Both the position numbers and the translations under genes were made by a program. 64,000 nt of DNA from Pseudomonas crudilactis (lineage in GTDB: Bacteria > Pseudomonadota > Gammaproteobacteria > Pseudomonadales > Pseudomonadaceae), in assembly GCF_013433315.1 (NCBI RefSeq), contig NZ_WXVV01000012.1, positions 124,001 through 188,000 on the forward strand, in the 5' to 3' direction. The notes below the pieces were generated by a model. The model was not told where the DNA came from. It did not search any database and worked only from the letters and a program-made list of their open reading frames with translations. Below, piece by piece: positions 16,779 through 26,105 of this stretch. Positions within the stretch are counted from its first letter, which is position 1. Each line of letters begins with the position of its first letter.

Positions 16779-19700
16779 ATGCAAAGGCAAGGCGATTCGA
16801 TTTTTCTTAGTGCTTCTGACTTGGTTGATCACCTTAACTGCCGGCACTTAACGAGCCTTGACTTAGCTGTGGCAAATGGCGAGCTAGAACGCCCTGCTAT
16901 CTGGGACCCATTGCTGCAGATTCTTTGGGAGCGTGGCGCACGACATGAACAAGGCTTTGTCGAGCACCTACGATCCCAGGGTCTATACGTGACAATCATT
17001 GACGGTATCGGAGTTGATGACGAATCGGTTGAGCGCACAAGGAGCGCCATGCTCGCTGGGGATGAGATCATAGTACAAGGCGCGTTTCGCGCGAATGGTT
17101 GGGTGGGTCGCACGGATGTCCTCAAGCGAGTAGAGGCCGAGAGCAATCTTGGAGCATGGTCTTATGAGGTGATCGATACCAAGCTTGCTCGTGAGACGAA
17201 AGGTGGAACTGTCTTGCAGCTTTGCTTGTACGCCGATCTAGTCGGCACCATCCAAGGGGGTTGCCCGACACATAGCTATGTAGTTGCCCCATGGTCCGGG
17301 TATGAGCCACAGATGTATCGAATGGACGATTACGCAGCGTACTTCCGACGAGTCAAAAGCAGTCTTGTAGCTGCTATCGAGCACGCGGGGGAGGTGATCT
17401 ATCCTGAACCGAAGGAGCATTGCGACATCTGTCGTTGGCAGAGTCGTTGCGACCGGAAACGTCGAGAGGATGACCATCTCTCGCTTGTGGCCGGGATTAC
17501 CAAAGTCCATATCGATGAGTTAAGACGGCACGGCATAGAAACTATGACGGATCTAGCAGCGATGCCGGTTCCGCTTCCATGGAGACCCTCGCGCGGGGCG
17601 GTACATTCGTACGAGCGGGTACGAGAGCAGGCGCGCATTCAGGTCGAGGGACGCGAAGCAGGGAGCGTGCTTCACGAACTTTTACCTGTTACGGAGGGAT
17701 TCGGTTTAGCGAGCTTACCCGAACCTTCAGTCGGGGATATCTTCTTCGATCTGGAGGGCGACCCATTTGCTGGGGAAGGCGGCCTTGAGTACTTGTTTGG
17801 TTATACTTTTATTGATGATAACAATGGCATCGCTTATACGGCTGACTGGGCGCTATCTCGTGAGGAGGAAAAACTGAATTTCGAGCGTTTCATCGATTTC
17901 GTCGTCGCTCGACAGGAGCAATACCCGGATCTGCACATTTACCATTTCGCACCCTATGAGCCGGCTGCTCTAAAACGGTTGATGGGGCGTCATGCAAGTC
18001 GTGAAGAAGAGATTGATGCTCTTCTGCGCTCTAAACGTTTTGTTGACCTTTACAGCGTGATACGAAATGGTCTGCGAGCGAGCGTGGAAAGTTACTCGAT
18101 CAAAAAGCTTGAGCCCTTATACGATTTCAGCCGAGACACAGAACTTTCAGAAGCAAACAAGGCGCTTGCTAAGGTTCAAGCATGTCTTGAGCTGGGAGAT
18201 TTAGCGTTCATCAATGATGTTGATCGTTCTGTTGTGACTGGATACAACCGAGATGATTGCGTATCTACATGGCGACTTCGGGACTGGCTAGAAATACAGC
18301 GCACCAACTTGATCAACGTTGGCAATATCATTCCTCGACCGGAAGTCCCTGGGAGCGTGCCAAGCGAGGCACTTGGTGAATGGCAAGAGAAGATCATTGG
18401 GCTTTTCGAGCGGTTGACGGACGGGGTTACTACTGATGCGGCGGAGCGCACGGCCGAGGAGCATGCTCGATGGATTCTCGCGCATTCGCTCGACTGGCAC
18501 CGCAGAGAACAGAAGGCGCTTTGGTGGGAGTATTTCCGCCTTTCCGACCTTATGGCAGAAGATTTGCTCGACGAGCGAGCTGGACTTTCAGGTCTAACAT
18601 TTGTGGGCGTGAATGGGGGAACCGCTAAGGCACCCATTCATCGCTACAGCTTCCCTCCTCAAGAAACGGAGATGCGCGGCAGTGAGGATTTGCACACTTT
18701 AGGAGGCAGGAAGCTAGGCAGCGTCGACGCAATTTCTCTGGATGAACGTTGGGTCGATATTAAGAAAAGAGGGGACAGTGCAAATATTCATCCTGAGGCA
18801 GTTTTTTCCCACACAGTTATTAATACGACTGTCCTCGCCAATGCACTTGTTCGCATCGGCGAACATGTCGTTGCTCATGGGATGGAGGGAGGCGGACCCT
18901 TTCAGGCCGCTCGTGATCTTCTGATGCGTCTGCCCCCTCGTATAGGAGATCAACCGATCCAGCATGAAGGTGAGCCTGCCCTAGATGCCGCACTCCGTGT
19001 TGCGGCACATATCGAAAGTGGACTGCTTCCAATTCAAGGGCCGCCAGGTGCCGGCAAGACGCACACAGGCTCACGTATGATCTGTTCTCTCGTGCAAGCC
19101 GGGAAGACTGTTGGAGTAACTGCCAATAGCCACAAGGTCATCCGCAACCTTCTCGATGGAGTTGTGAAGGCTTCTGAAGAAATGGGAATTGATGTTTGCT
19201 GCTTTCAAAAACCTTCGGAGATGGAACCAGATCAGCAGCGATTGCGATTTGTAAAAAGTAATGCTGATTTGCTAAACGCCATCGGCAGCAGAGCTAATGT
19301 GGCAGGAGGGACTGCTTGGCTGTGGGCGTCGCCTGATGCAGCGCACTCCGTAGATGTGCTGTTTATTGATGAAGCGGCGCAAATGGCGCTTGCAAATGTA
19401 ATTGCTGTATCACAAGCGGCGAATAGCGTTGTGTTGCTAGGCGATCCGCAACAACTCGATCAGCCGATGCAGGGTAGTCATCCAGAAGGCACTGATGTTT
19501 CAGCTCTGCATCATATTCTTGGTGAAGAGCAGACGATTGCGTCTGACCGAGGACTTTTTCTTGCGGAGACATGGCGTCTTCATCCGGACATCTGCTCCTA
19601 TACGTCCGAACTATTCTACGAGGGGCGTCTTCATCCTCGCCCAGGATTGGAGGCTCAAGCAATTCGCTCACCCGGACGCCTCAATGGTTCAGGCCTTCGC

Positions 19701-20171
19701 TATGTTGCAGTCGTTTCTGAAGGCAATCAGAGTTCATCGCCGGAAGAGGCTGATTGCGTTCGAACGCTCGTGGAGGAAATCCTTGCGACAGGCACTACCT
19801 GGATCGACAGGCATGGTGTTGAGCGACTGATATCGCTTCAAGATATATTAATCATTGCTCCCTATAATGCGCAGGTGTTCGAGCTGCAGGACCGCATTTC
19901 GGGCGCTCGGATCGGAACTGTCGACAAATTCCAAGGACAGGAAGCGCCGATCGTCATTTACTCGATGACAACATCAAGCTACGTCGATGCACCGCGTGGA
20001 ATGGAGTTTCTCTACAGCCTAAACCGACTGAATGTCGCTACATCACGTGCAAAATGTGTTTGTGTACTCGTTGCATCGCCTACTTTGTTTGAGGCTCAAT
20101 GCCGAACACCCCGCCAGATGCAACTCGCCAATGCTTTCTGCCGTTACGATGAACTTGCGACGAAAATATAG
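16779..20171 (+). CDS. TM0106-type RecB-like nuclease / RNase H-like exonuclease / SF1 helicase fusion
   Basis: This 1130-aa protein has three parts. Residues 1-230 are a Cas4/RecB-like nuclease: four Cys for an Fe-S cluster (C21, C215, C218, C224), Asp113, Asp133-x-Lys135 and Gln147-xxx-Tyr151. Residues about 320-510 are a DEDD-type RNase H-like exonuclease domain (FFDLEGDP, YHFAPYEPAAL, YNRDDC). Residues about 740-1120 are an SF1 helicase of the Dna2/NAM7/Upf1 kind, with GPPGAGKT at 754-761, DEAA near 862, GDPQQLDQP, TVDKFQGQE and LNVATSRAK. It should unwind and degrade nucleic acid ends. It stands alone on the forward strand of the island. The role is probably DNA processing or antiviral defence. 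Confidence 0.88.
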   Translation: MQRQGDSIFLSASDLVDHLNCRHLTSLDLAVANGELERPAIWDPLLQILWERGARHEQGFVEHLRSQGLYVTIIDGIGVDDESVERTRSAMLAGDEIIVQGAFRANGWVGRTDVLKRVEAESNLGAWSYEVIDTKLARETKGGTVLQLCLYADLVGTIQGGCPTHSYVVAPWSGYEPQMYRMDDYAAYFRRVKSSLVAAIEHAGEVIYPEPKEHCDICRWQSRCDRKRREDDHLSLVAGITKVHIDELRRHGIETMTDLAAMPVPLPWRPSRGAVHSYERVREQARIQVEGREAGSVLHELLPVTEGFGLASLPEPSVGDIFFDLEGDPFAGEGGLEYLFGYTFIDDNNGIAYTADWALSREEEKLNFERFIDFVVARQEQYPDLHIYHFAPYEPAALKRLMGRHASREEEIDALLRSKRFVDLYSVIRNGLRASVESYSIKKLEPLYDFSRDTELSEANKALAKVQACLELGDLAFINDVDRSVVTGYNRDDCVSTWRLRDWLEIQRTNLINVGNIIPRPEVPGSVPSEALGEWQEKIIGLFERLTDGVTTDAAERTAEEHARWILAHSLDWHRREQKALWWEYFRLSDLMAEDLLDERAGLSGLTFVGVNGGTAKAPIHRYSFPPQETEMRGSEDLHTLGGRKLGSVDAISLDERWVDIKKRGDSANIHPEAVFSHTVINTTVLANALVRIGEHVVAHGMEGGGPFQAARDLLMRLPPRIGDQPIQHEGEPALDAALRVAAHIESGLLPIQGPPGAGKTHTGSRMICSLVQAGKTVGVTANSHKVIRNLLDGVVKASEEMGIDVCCFQKPSEMEPDQQRLRFVKSNADLLNAIGSRANVAGGTAWLWASPDAAHSVDVLFIDEAAQMALANVIAVSQAANSVVLLGDPQQLDQPMQGSHPEGTDVSALHHILGEEQTIASDRGLFLAETWRLHPDICSYTSELFYEGRLHPRPGLEAQAIRSPGRLNGSGLRYVAVVSEGNQSSSPEEADCVRTLVEEILATGTTWIDRHGVERLISLQDILIIAPYNAQVFELQDRISGARIGTVDKFQGQEAPIVIYSMTTSSYVDAPRGMEFLYSLNRLNVATSRAKCVCVLVASPTLFEAQCRTPRQMQLANAFCRYDELATKI

Positions 20172-20189
20172 AAAAAGGAGTTAGTAATC

Positions 20190-20350
20190 CTGACGGCCGC
20201 TGCGTTTTCTGCTGCATCACCATGGCTCGTGATGATATGTACTCGCCAGGAGCGACATCGCGCACGCGGAGCTTGGGCTTCATTAAGTCGCAGGCTCGAA
20301 GCTTGCTGTCGATGGCCAGATCGAAGAGAGCCAGATATCTGCGTCGATGC
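20190..20350 (-). pseudogene. Tyrosine recombinase remnant
   Basis: On the reverse strand the frame reads YLALFDLAIDSKLRACDL, then LRVRDVAPGEYISSRAMV and MQQKTQRP, closely resembling the catalytic-domain entry of a common proteobacterial phage-type integrase (the 'IDSKLRG.DLV.L.VRDV' block with its catalytic Arg). Homology stops at both ends and there is no complete gene, so it is a fossil. It differs from the integrase remnant at 28645-28914, implying that the island was built from more than one element. Confidence 0.65.
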
Positions 20351-20590
20351 CTGCCCCTGCGGTCCAGGACGAGGCGGCGAAATCAGACTTTGTCATGAGC
20401 GTTTATCCGAAAGGCGACAGTGAGGCACTATCCCCGCCGGTGCAGGGCGGATAAATACGCCGGCCGGAATACAGTTGTTAGACGCAATCATCGATCAACG
20501 GATGCGTTTGAACGATGCCATGCAAGGGTAGCCTGTCACCTATAAAATTTAGGGCTTCAAAAACAGTAATGCGATGAGGTTCGTGTTCCA

Positions 20591-21403
20591 ATGCAGCAAC
20601 TTAATATCGCTGTGCCTTATGACGAACGATGCATGCTCACACCAAGTGGTTGCGCTGTGGTGTGGCCGTTTCTGAATGCAAAGAAAGGCGATGGCCCCTA
20701 TGAGCTATTTCTGGACACCAATGCCCTGAGTAAAGTGGATTGGGCGCGCCAGCTGCCGCAGCACGTCCGAGACCAGTCCATTCTGAATCCGTTGCCGGCG
20801 CTGATGGAACAGTGGTTTTCCAATCCAGAGTTTCGCGCTGACCCAATTACCCGAATAGACGCGATGACCCAAACCTTGTGCGATTTTGGCTTTAACTTTC
20901 GAGCGAATTTCGCCGAGCAACAAGTGGCCCTTTTACGCAGGAATGAAGCGGCACTGAAGACGCAGTTCAGCCTCATTTTTCCCTATGTGGTGATCATGAA
21001 ATCATTGCTGTCGAGGAAGATGCCGGTGGATACGGCGCTGGCGGAGCTTGATCGAATTGGCCAGGCTGATATTCCGCGCTTCACTTCCAGCCTTATGTTG
21101 ACTGCCTTAGGGGTTGTGCTGAAAAGTAAGCAGGCGCTCAAACTCGACGGGGATACGAAGCCTGCATACTCGTATCTGGATTCCTTCCTGGCTTTCCAGT
21201 CGGGACAAAAGGTTGAGGGCAGCCACATCACAGTGCCGTACCTGCGCAACCGGGCGGGGGATTTGAATCTATGGTTGATACTGCCGACGCTACGCCAGCA
21301 GGGTTATTCATTTATTGGCACACCTGCAGTGGTCACGGGCGATAAAGCACTGCACCGATTGATCCTGCGCGTACTGCCACCGCTGCTGCATGTCAGTCAG
21401 TAA
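20591..21403 (+). CDS. PIN-like domain protein (putative ribonuclease)
   Basis: This 270-aa soluble protein has ELFLDTNALSKVDW (Asp42, Asn44) near the start and VVTGDKALHRLI near the end, with further acidic residues in between. That is the pattern of PIN-fold nucleases, where a first-strand D-x-N and late acidic residues bind the metal. It is longer than VapC toxins and has a large helical insert (residues about 70-200). No antitoxin-like partner lies next to it. The PIN assignment is from motif reading only. Confidence 0.5.
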   Translation: MQQLNIAVPYDERCMLTPSGCAVVWPFLNAKKGDGPYELFLDTNALSKVDWARQLPQHVRDQSILNPLPALMEQWFSNPEFRADPITRIDAMTQTLCDFGFNFRANFAEQQVALLRRNEAALKTQFSLIFPYVVIMKSLLSRKMPVDTALAELDRIGQADIPRFTSSLMLTALGVVLKSKQALKLDGDTKPAYSYLDSFLAFQSGQKVEGSHITVPYLRNRAGDLNLWLILPTLRQQGYSFIGTPAVVTGDKALHRLILRVLPPLLHVSQ

Positions 21404-21493
21404 ACGTGCTTTTCCATCTTTCCGGAGGGATTGGATGAGGCCCAATGCACGAAAATTCTCCAGACTGTACAGACCGTTGGGATAAGAGGCGAG

Positions 21494-21643
21494 ATGACCA
21501 CGGAGCAGCGCCGGCAGCGAGTGGCGGCGTTGTTCGAGTTGGCCAAGGATTTTTGTGCCAACGCTGAAGAGCGTGCGGCCGTAGACGAAAGTTGGCAGGA
21601 ATGGTGCCTGCCGGGGCTTGGGTTGGATATCCGATTGGACTGA
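21494..21643 (+). CDS. Small hypothetical protein (49 aa)
   Basis: This short helical, charged protein (MTTEQRRQRVAALFELAKDFC...) is followed directly by a strong hairpin. GAGGCGAG precedes the ATG at 21494. The same frame extends upstream to a TTG at 21431 without a well-spaced ribosome site. It could be a cognate small partner of the PIN-like gene 90 bp upstream, but this is only positional. Confidence 0.4.
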   Translation: MTTEQRRQRVAALFELAKDFCANAEERAAVDESWQEWCLPGLGLDIRLD

Positions 21644-21652
21644 ACTGCCAGC

Positions 21653-21683
21653 GCCGGTCCTGATTGCTCAGGACCGGCATTAG
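21653..21683 (+). terminator. Terminator-like hairpin
   Basis: GCCGGTCCTGA, loop TTGC and TCAGGACCGGC form a perfect 11-bp stem. The following sequence is only moderately T-rich (ATTAGTTT), so it may work as a terminator in both directions, between the small forward ORF and the small reverse ORF. Confidence 0.6.
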
Positions 21684-21743
21684 TTTGGTGAATTACGCGT
21701 CGGCCGATATCACGGCAGTGCCACCGACGACTTCATCAGAGAG

Positions 21744-21896
21744 TCACGACTCGATCAACTCCCGCACCCGCGCCATCAAGGTGCCGAGTTGTGGAAGTGA
21801 CTTGAGGATGGCCTGCATCAACGCGCTGTCACTGCCGCGAAAGCCATAAATGGCCTGTTTGATATCGCCCACCCCGTAGTCACGCCCTGTCGACAT
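21744..21896 (-). CDS. Small hypothetical protein (50 aa), reverse strand
   Basis: This 50-codon reverse frame (MSTGRDYGVGDIKQAIYGF, then a helix ending TLMARVRELIES) has even composition and a plausible helical product. Its upstream ribosome site is weak. It faces the hairpin at 21653-21683. I do not recognise it. The opposite-strand frame at the same place looks like a shadow. Confidence 0.35.
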   Translation of the reverse strand: MSTGRDYGVGDIKQAIYGFRGSDSALMQAILKSLPQLGTLMARVRELIES

Positions 21897-22340
21897 GATG
21901 CTCTCGACGTCCTTTTATCCATCGGTGTTGCGTTTATCAGTATAAGGCGTGGTCCGCGCACACTGTGGTTCTACTAAATCGATATTAGAGGGGGAGCCTG
22001 CCCATCAGAGCAATGGATAGGCCAATCCTACGCTGTACCTAGCGCAAGCTGCGGAAGGCTACGCGCAGTTCCATGGAGGTGCCGCTTATGGCCGTTTTCT
22101 GCGGGTCGCGATTACAGGCAACAATCGGCCAGCAACGGCCAGTCTGCCCGATAAATAAACACCCTCCACTTTCCACCTTTTCCGTTGGAGACATGCCTAC
22201 AGAGGCAAGGTACGAGGCGCTTTACGTACCAATGCGGTGTGCCTAGCAGTCCTGTTCTGGCGTGGGTTAGAGTGTGTCTACTCCAAGGAGCTGCGTAGTC
22301 TCGGCAATCACCGCTACATCATGTAAAGGGAGAAAAAACG
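21897..22340. other. Non-coding stretch upstream of the 1254-aa gene
   Basis: No convincing gene is seen in these 444 bases. The last part holds AAGGGAG (22326-22332), the ribosome site for the TTG start at 22341, so the promoter of the large nuclease-like gene must lie here. No RNA gene or long repeat is evident. Confidence 0.5.
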
Positions 22341-25300
22341 TTGAAGTGGATCAGTGCGCTTGAACTAGGGCAGTGGGCCGACACCCTCCAAGGCAGGGAT
22401 AAGATGCCCGAGCTGGTGGCGGACTTGATCTGGGCCACAGCCACTAGGGTGCGCCGGCTTCGATTTTTATACGGTGACATGGGGCAGGTTCGAGGCTTCG
22501 ATGGCTATCTCGACGTTGATGCAACATCCCCGTTCGTGCCAGACGGAAAGTCAGTTTGGGAGTTCGGCACCAACGGAGCCGGCAAAACTAAGGCCGAAGA
22601 TGACTACAGCAAGCGCACCAAGGAAGTCACTGCTGAAGATCGTGCTGAGCACACTTTGGTCATCGTCTCGCCCAGAACGTGGAACACGCCCAAGGTAAAA
22701 ATTGAAGACTGGCTTGATGAAAAGAACGAACTGGGTGAGTGGAAGCGTGTCGTCTACCTCGATGGTCCGCTGCTAGAGGATTGGCTTGCGCAGAGCCCAG
22801 CAGTTGCCTCGCGTTGGGCGCGGCATGCATTCAAACGCGCGCCCCAACACGGCGTGCTCAGCACCGATGAGTTCTGGGAGTCTTTTTCCCGCCGCTTTGA
22901 GCCTGCGCTGGTTGAAGACGTTCTGCTCGCCGGCCGCGAATCCCAAGCCGAAGACTTGCTGCGAAATTTGACCCAGGGGAGTGGGCGACTGGCATTCGCC
23001 GCCGATACTACCGATGAGGTTATTGCCTTCGCGGTCGCTGCGATACGCAAGGCGCCCGAGACAGTGCGCAAGCCGCTGGAAGCACGGACCTTGATCGTTG
23101 AGACTGAGGAGGCTGCTCGGCATCTGGTTAATACGAGCACCCTTATCTACTTGCCCCGACTCGCCGCACGCAGCTGCGTAGGATTACTGAAGACTTCGGG
23201 GCCAACAGTGATAAGCGCCGGGGCTGAGGACAAGAAGATCGATCATGTCGACTTGGTACGACCGACCAACGCTCAGCTTGGCAAAGCATTCACCTACATG
23301 GGTATGTCTGAAAGCGAAGGATATGAGACTGCCCGCACCTGTGGTCGGAGCCTGGCGGTATTGGCTCGACAGAAGCCAAGTGGTACCGCTGAGTTGCCGA
23401 GGTGGGTCGGCGATGCTGACGCTTTGATACCGGCCATGTTGGCGGGAGCATGGATCTGCAACGTAGAACATGATCAACAAATCCTCAGTTCGCTCAGCCA
23501 GAAACCTTATGATGAAACCGAGGACGACCTGCTCAAATTCCTCATCATGCAGGATTCGCCCATCGAGCGGATAGAAAGTTTGTGGGCGACGAAAGCCCCC
23601 GTCGATGCGTTTCTGCACCTCGCTCCTCGCGTTGGGCGCAGGCACCTGGAGCAGTTCAAAGCGGCTCTGATCGCTGTCTTCCAGACGGCTGTGGCGTCTC
23701 ATAAACCACCCACAGCAGACCAACCTTTCGTGCTGCGCAGCAAGCGTGACCAGGAAACCTCGCACAGTGAACAGCTTAGAAACGGATTGATGACGACACT
23801 GCTACATATGGCCGTACTTCATAAGCATGCGGGTTTCACCGTTGCGGGTGGTGATCCGCAAGTTTTCGTAGACGACTTGGTGAGATCGATTCCTGGCCTG
23901 TCGAGCGACTCCACATTGATGGCAAGTCTGAGCCAGAATCTTTCGTTGCTTGCGGAGGCGTCCCCCAGGTCTTTTCTAGAAGCCCTTGAGCGTCAGCTTG
24001 AGGGCGCCTCGCCGAGCATTTTGTCCATTTTCGACGAGCACCCCGGAATGCTCACTCCCGTAACATACCATTGCGGGTTGTTGTGGGCGCTAGAAGTGAT
24101 CGCCTGGGATGCCAGCTACTTCGAGCGGGCCGTGCTATGCCTTGCCAAGCTTGCGGCGATCGACCCGGGCGGCAAGTTAAGCAACCGGCCCATCAACAGC
24201 CTGCGCGCTATATTCCTCTCCTGGGTGCCATGCACTTCTGTGAATACAAAGCGTCGGTTGGCCGCTCTGCAATCCACCGTGAAGGCCGTCCCGAGCATTG
24301 CTTGGCCGCTCCTCGCCTGCTTGCTTCCCAGTTCAGGAGATACGAGCTCGCCAACCGAAAAGCCAAAATTTAGGGATTACGAACAGGATCACGGTGAAAC
24401 CCTGACATATGGTTTGGTCTGGGAGAGCGAGGCAAAAATCATCGCGCTGGCGGTCGACGCAGCAGGCTCGACGCCAGAGCGCTGGATCACGTTGATTAAC
24501 GCACTGGATCATTTCCAGGAGGATACTTTCGAGGCTACCGTCGAACGGCTCAGTGAGGTGCTCAGCGTCGTTGACGCTGATGACCGAACGCAAATCTGGA
24601 AAGCCTTGAACGTGCAGGTCAAGCATCACCAGAAGTATTCGAGCGCGGATTGGGCGATGTCGAAGGAGCGGGCTGAACGCTTGGTGCCGCTAATCAACCA
24701 GTACGCGCCCGAAACGCTGGTAGAAAACCATACCTGGTTATTCGATGATTGGACGCCACCTGTGGAAGGCATGGACGACGAAGGCGCCGATTTTTCCCTG
24801 CTCATTGAAAATGCCCGTTTGCAGGCCATGAAGGCAGTGTACGAGGCGCTCGGCGTTCAGGGCGTCCTGCAACTGGCGGGCCGCGCTAAGATTCCGCACT
24901 TCGTGATTTACTCCGCGTTGCGCCTTGAACTTTCCTACGAGGAACGCCTTACGTTGTTCATAGGCCTGCTCGCGAGTAGCGTGCAGGAGCTAGAGCTCGC
25001 AGCTGGAGGAGTCATGGCAGACGGGATCGCACGCTTCGAGGAGAGATGGAAAGAGGAGGCGCGTTCTGCGCTTCTAGGCAGTGGCCTGACTGTTGACCGT
25101 GTAGCGAGTGTGATCGAGCGTATCCCTGAAAATAAGCAGACATGGCTGTACGTCGAGACCTTCGGAAATGAAGTGGCGCGAGCCTATTGGACCTTAAAAT
25201 CGCCATATCCCCTCGAAGTTAGCGCCGATGAGCTGCTCTATGCAGTGGGCAAATACCGAGAAGTCGGACGTCCTGTCGCCGCCTTGAGCGCCGTATCCCG

Positions 25301-26105
25301 TCGACTTGGTGAGATTCCGACACAGGACGTCTTGTCACTGTTGATGGATGGAGTTGCAGAGCAAAACGCCAAGCCTGGCGCTCATCTGGCCACCAGTTTC
25401 TTCGACATTGAAAAGGTCATCAGGGCGTTGGCCGAGCGATCGGACACGACGGTGGAGCAAATGGCGAGCCTAGAGTTTGCCTACCTCCCTCTGCTGCGCG
25501 ATGAGCCCAAAGCCTTACATCGAATGCTGCTTGAGCAGCCGAGCTTTTTCATGGAGCTGGTGTGTCTGGTATTCAGAGCCAAGGGGGCAGAGGCGGTGGA
25601 AGCCTCTGAATCGCAGAAGGGGCGCGCCACTAATGCATACCAATTGCTGAAAAGCTTGAAGTCCTTGCCAGGACAGACGGATCAAGAGGTCAATCTGGAT
25701 ACATTGCTGGCGTGGTGCCTCGAGCTCCGGCGCCTTGCAGCAGAAAATAATCGGCAGGACATTACTGATCAGTTGATCGGCCAAGTATTGGCCCATGCCC
25801 CAATGAGTCTTAAGGATGGCGCCTGGCCTCACGAAGCCGTTCGGCATGTCATAGAGACACTCGCTTCTTCGCAGGTAGAGCTCGGGATTCGCATCGAAAG
25901 GGTCAACATGCGAGGCGTGTTCTGCAAATCACTCGGAGAGGGTGGCGACCAGGAGCGGGCTTTCGCTCAACAAGCACAGGAATGGGCGCAGGCGTCATTG
26001 GATTTCGTACGTACCCACGCAATGCTCGAGCTTATCGCTCGGAAGTGGCTGGAAGATGCTGAACGTGCAGACACGGAGGCAAAGCAGGACGCGATGCGTC
26101 ATTGA
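22341..26105 (+). CDS. Large GxDG nuclease-like / degenerate NTPase-like / helical-repeat protein (candidate defence effector)
   Basis: This 1254-aa protein starts at TTG with AAGGGAG 8 bases upstream. Residues about 25-150 resemble a restriction-endonuclease fold: GFDGY (52-56) with an acidic residue, WEFGTN (73-78) with Glu74, a following Lys, and DY-x-KRT (88-93). Residues 135-180 carry a conserved-looking 'LEDWLAQSPAV' and 'FWESF' linker. Residues about 190-400 look like an NTPase module without a clear P-loop (LLRNLTQGSGRLAFAADTTDEV; TLIVETEEAARHL). The remaining 850 residues are alpha-helical repeats. The layout recalls large STAND/Avs-like sensors with a nuclease head, but no known named system is recognised. 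Confidence 0.6.
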   Translation: MKWISALELGQWADTLQGRDKMPELVADLIWATATRVRRLRFLYGDMGQVRGFDGYLDVDATSPFVPDGKSVWEFGTNGAGKTKAEDDYSKRTKEVTAEDRAEHTLVIVSPRTWNTPKVKIEDWLDEKNELGEWKRVVYLDGPLLEDWLAQSPAVASRWARHAFKRAPQHGVLSTDEFWESFSRRFEPALVEDVLLAGRESQAEDLLRNLTQGSGRLAFAADTTDEVIAFAVAAIRKAPETVRKPLEARTLIVETEEAARHLVNTSTLIYLPRLAARSCVGLLKTSGPTVISAGAEDKKIDHVDLVRPTNAQLGKAFTYMGMSESEGYETARTCGRSLAVLARQKPSGTAELPRWVGDADALIPAMLAGAWICNVEHDQQILSSLSQKPYDETEDDLLKFLIMQDSPIERIESLWATKAPVDAFLHLAPRVGRRHLEQFKAALIAVFQTAVASHKPPTADQPFVLRSKRDQETSHSEQLRNGLMTTLLHMAVLHKHAGFTVAGGDPQVFVDDLVRSIPGLSSDSTLMASLSQNLSLLAEASPRSFLEALERQLEGASPSILSIFDEHPGMLTPVTYHCGLLWALEVIAWDASYFERAVLCLAKLAAIDPGGKLSNRPINSLRAIFLSWVPCTSVNTKRRLAALQSTVKAVPSIAWPLLACLLPSSGDTSSPTEKPKFRDYEQDHGETLTYGLVWESEAKIIALAVDAAGSTPERWITLINALDHFQEDTFEATVERLSEVLSVVDADDRTQIWKALNVQVKHHQKYSSADWAMSKERAERLVPLINQYAPETLVENHTWLFDDWTPPVEGMDDEGADFSLLIENARLQAMKAVYEALGVQGVLQLAGRAKIPHFVIYSALRLELSYEERLTLFIGLLASSVQELELAAGGVMADGIARFEERWKEEARSALLGSGLTVDRVASVIERIPENKQTWLYVETFGNEVARAYWTLKSPYPLEVSADELLYAVGKYREVGRPVAALSAVSRRLGEIPTQDVLSLLMDGVAEQNAKPGAHLATSFFDIEKVIRALAERSDTTVEQMASLEFAYLPLLRDEPKALHRMLLEQPSFFMELVCLVFRAKGAEAVEASESQKGRATNAYQLLKSLKSLPGQTDQEVNLDTLLAWCLELRRLAAENNRQDITDQLIGQVLAHAPMSLKDGAWPHEAVRHVIETLASSQVELGIRIERVNMRGVFCKSLGEGGDQERAFAQQAQEWAQASLDFVRTHAMLELIARKWLEDAERADTEAKQDAMRH

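Noticed and set aside
20229..20423. A 64-codon forward Cys/Arg-rich ORF after the helicase fusion gene
   Set aside because: The reverse strand of the same stretch matches an integrase catalytic segment, so the forward frame is a shadow of a fossil gene.
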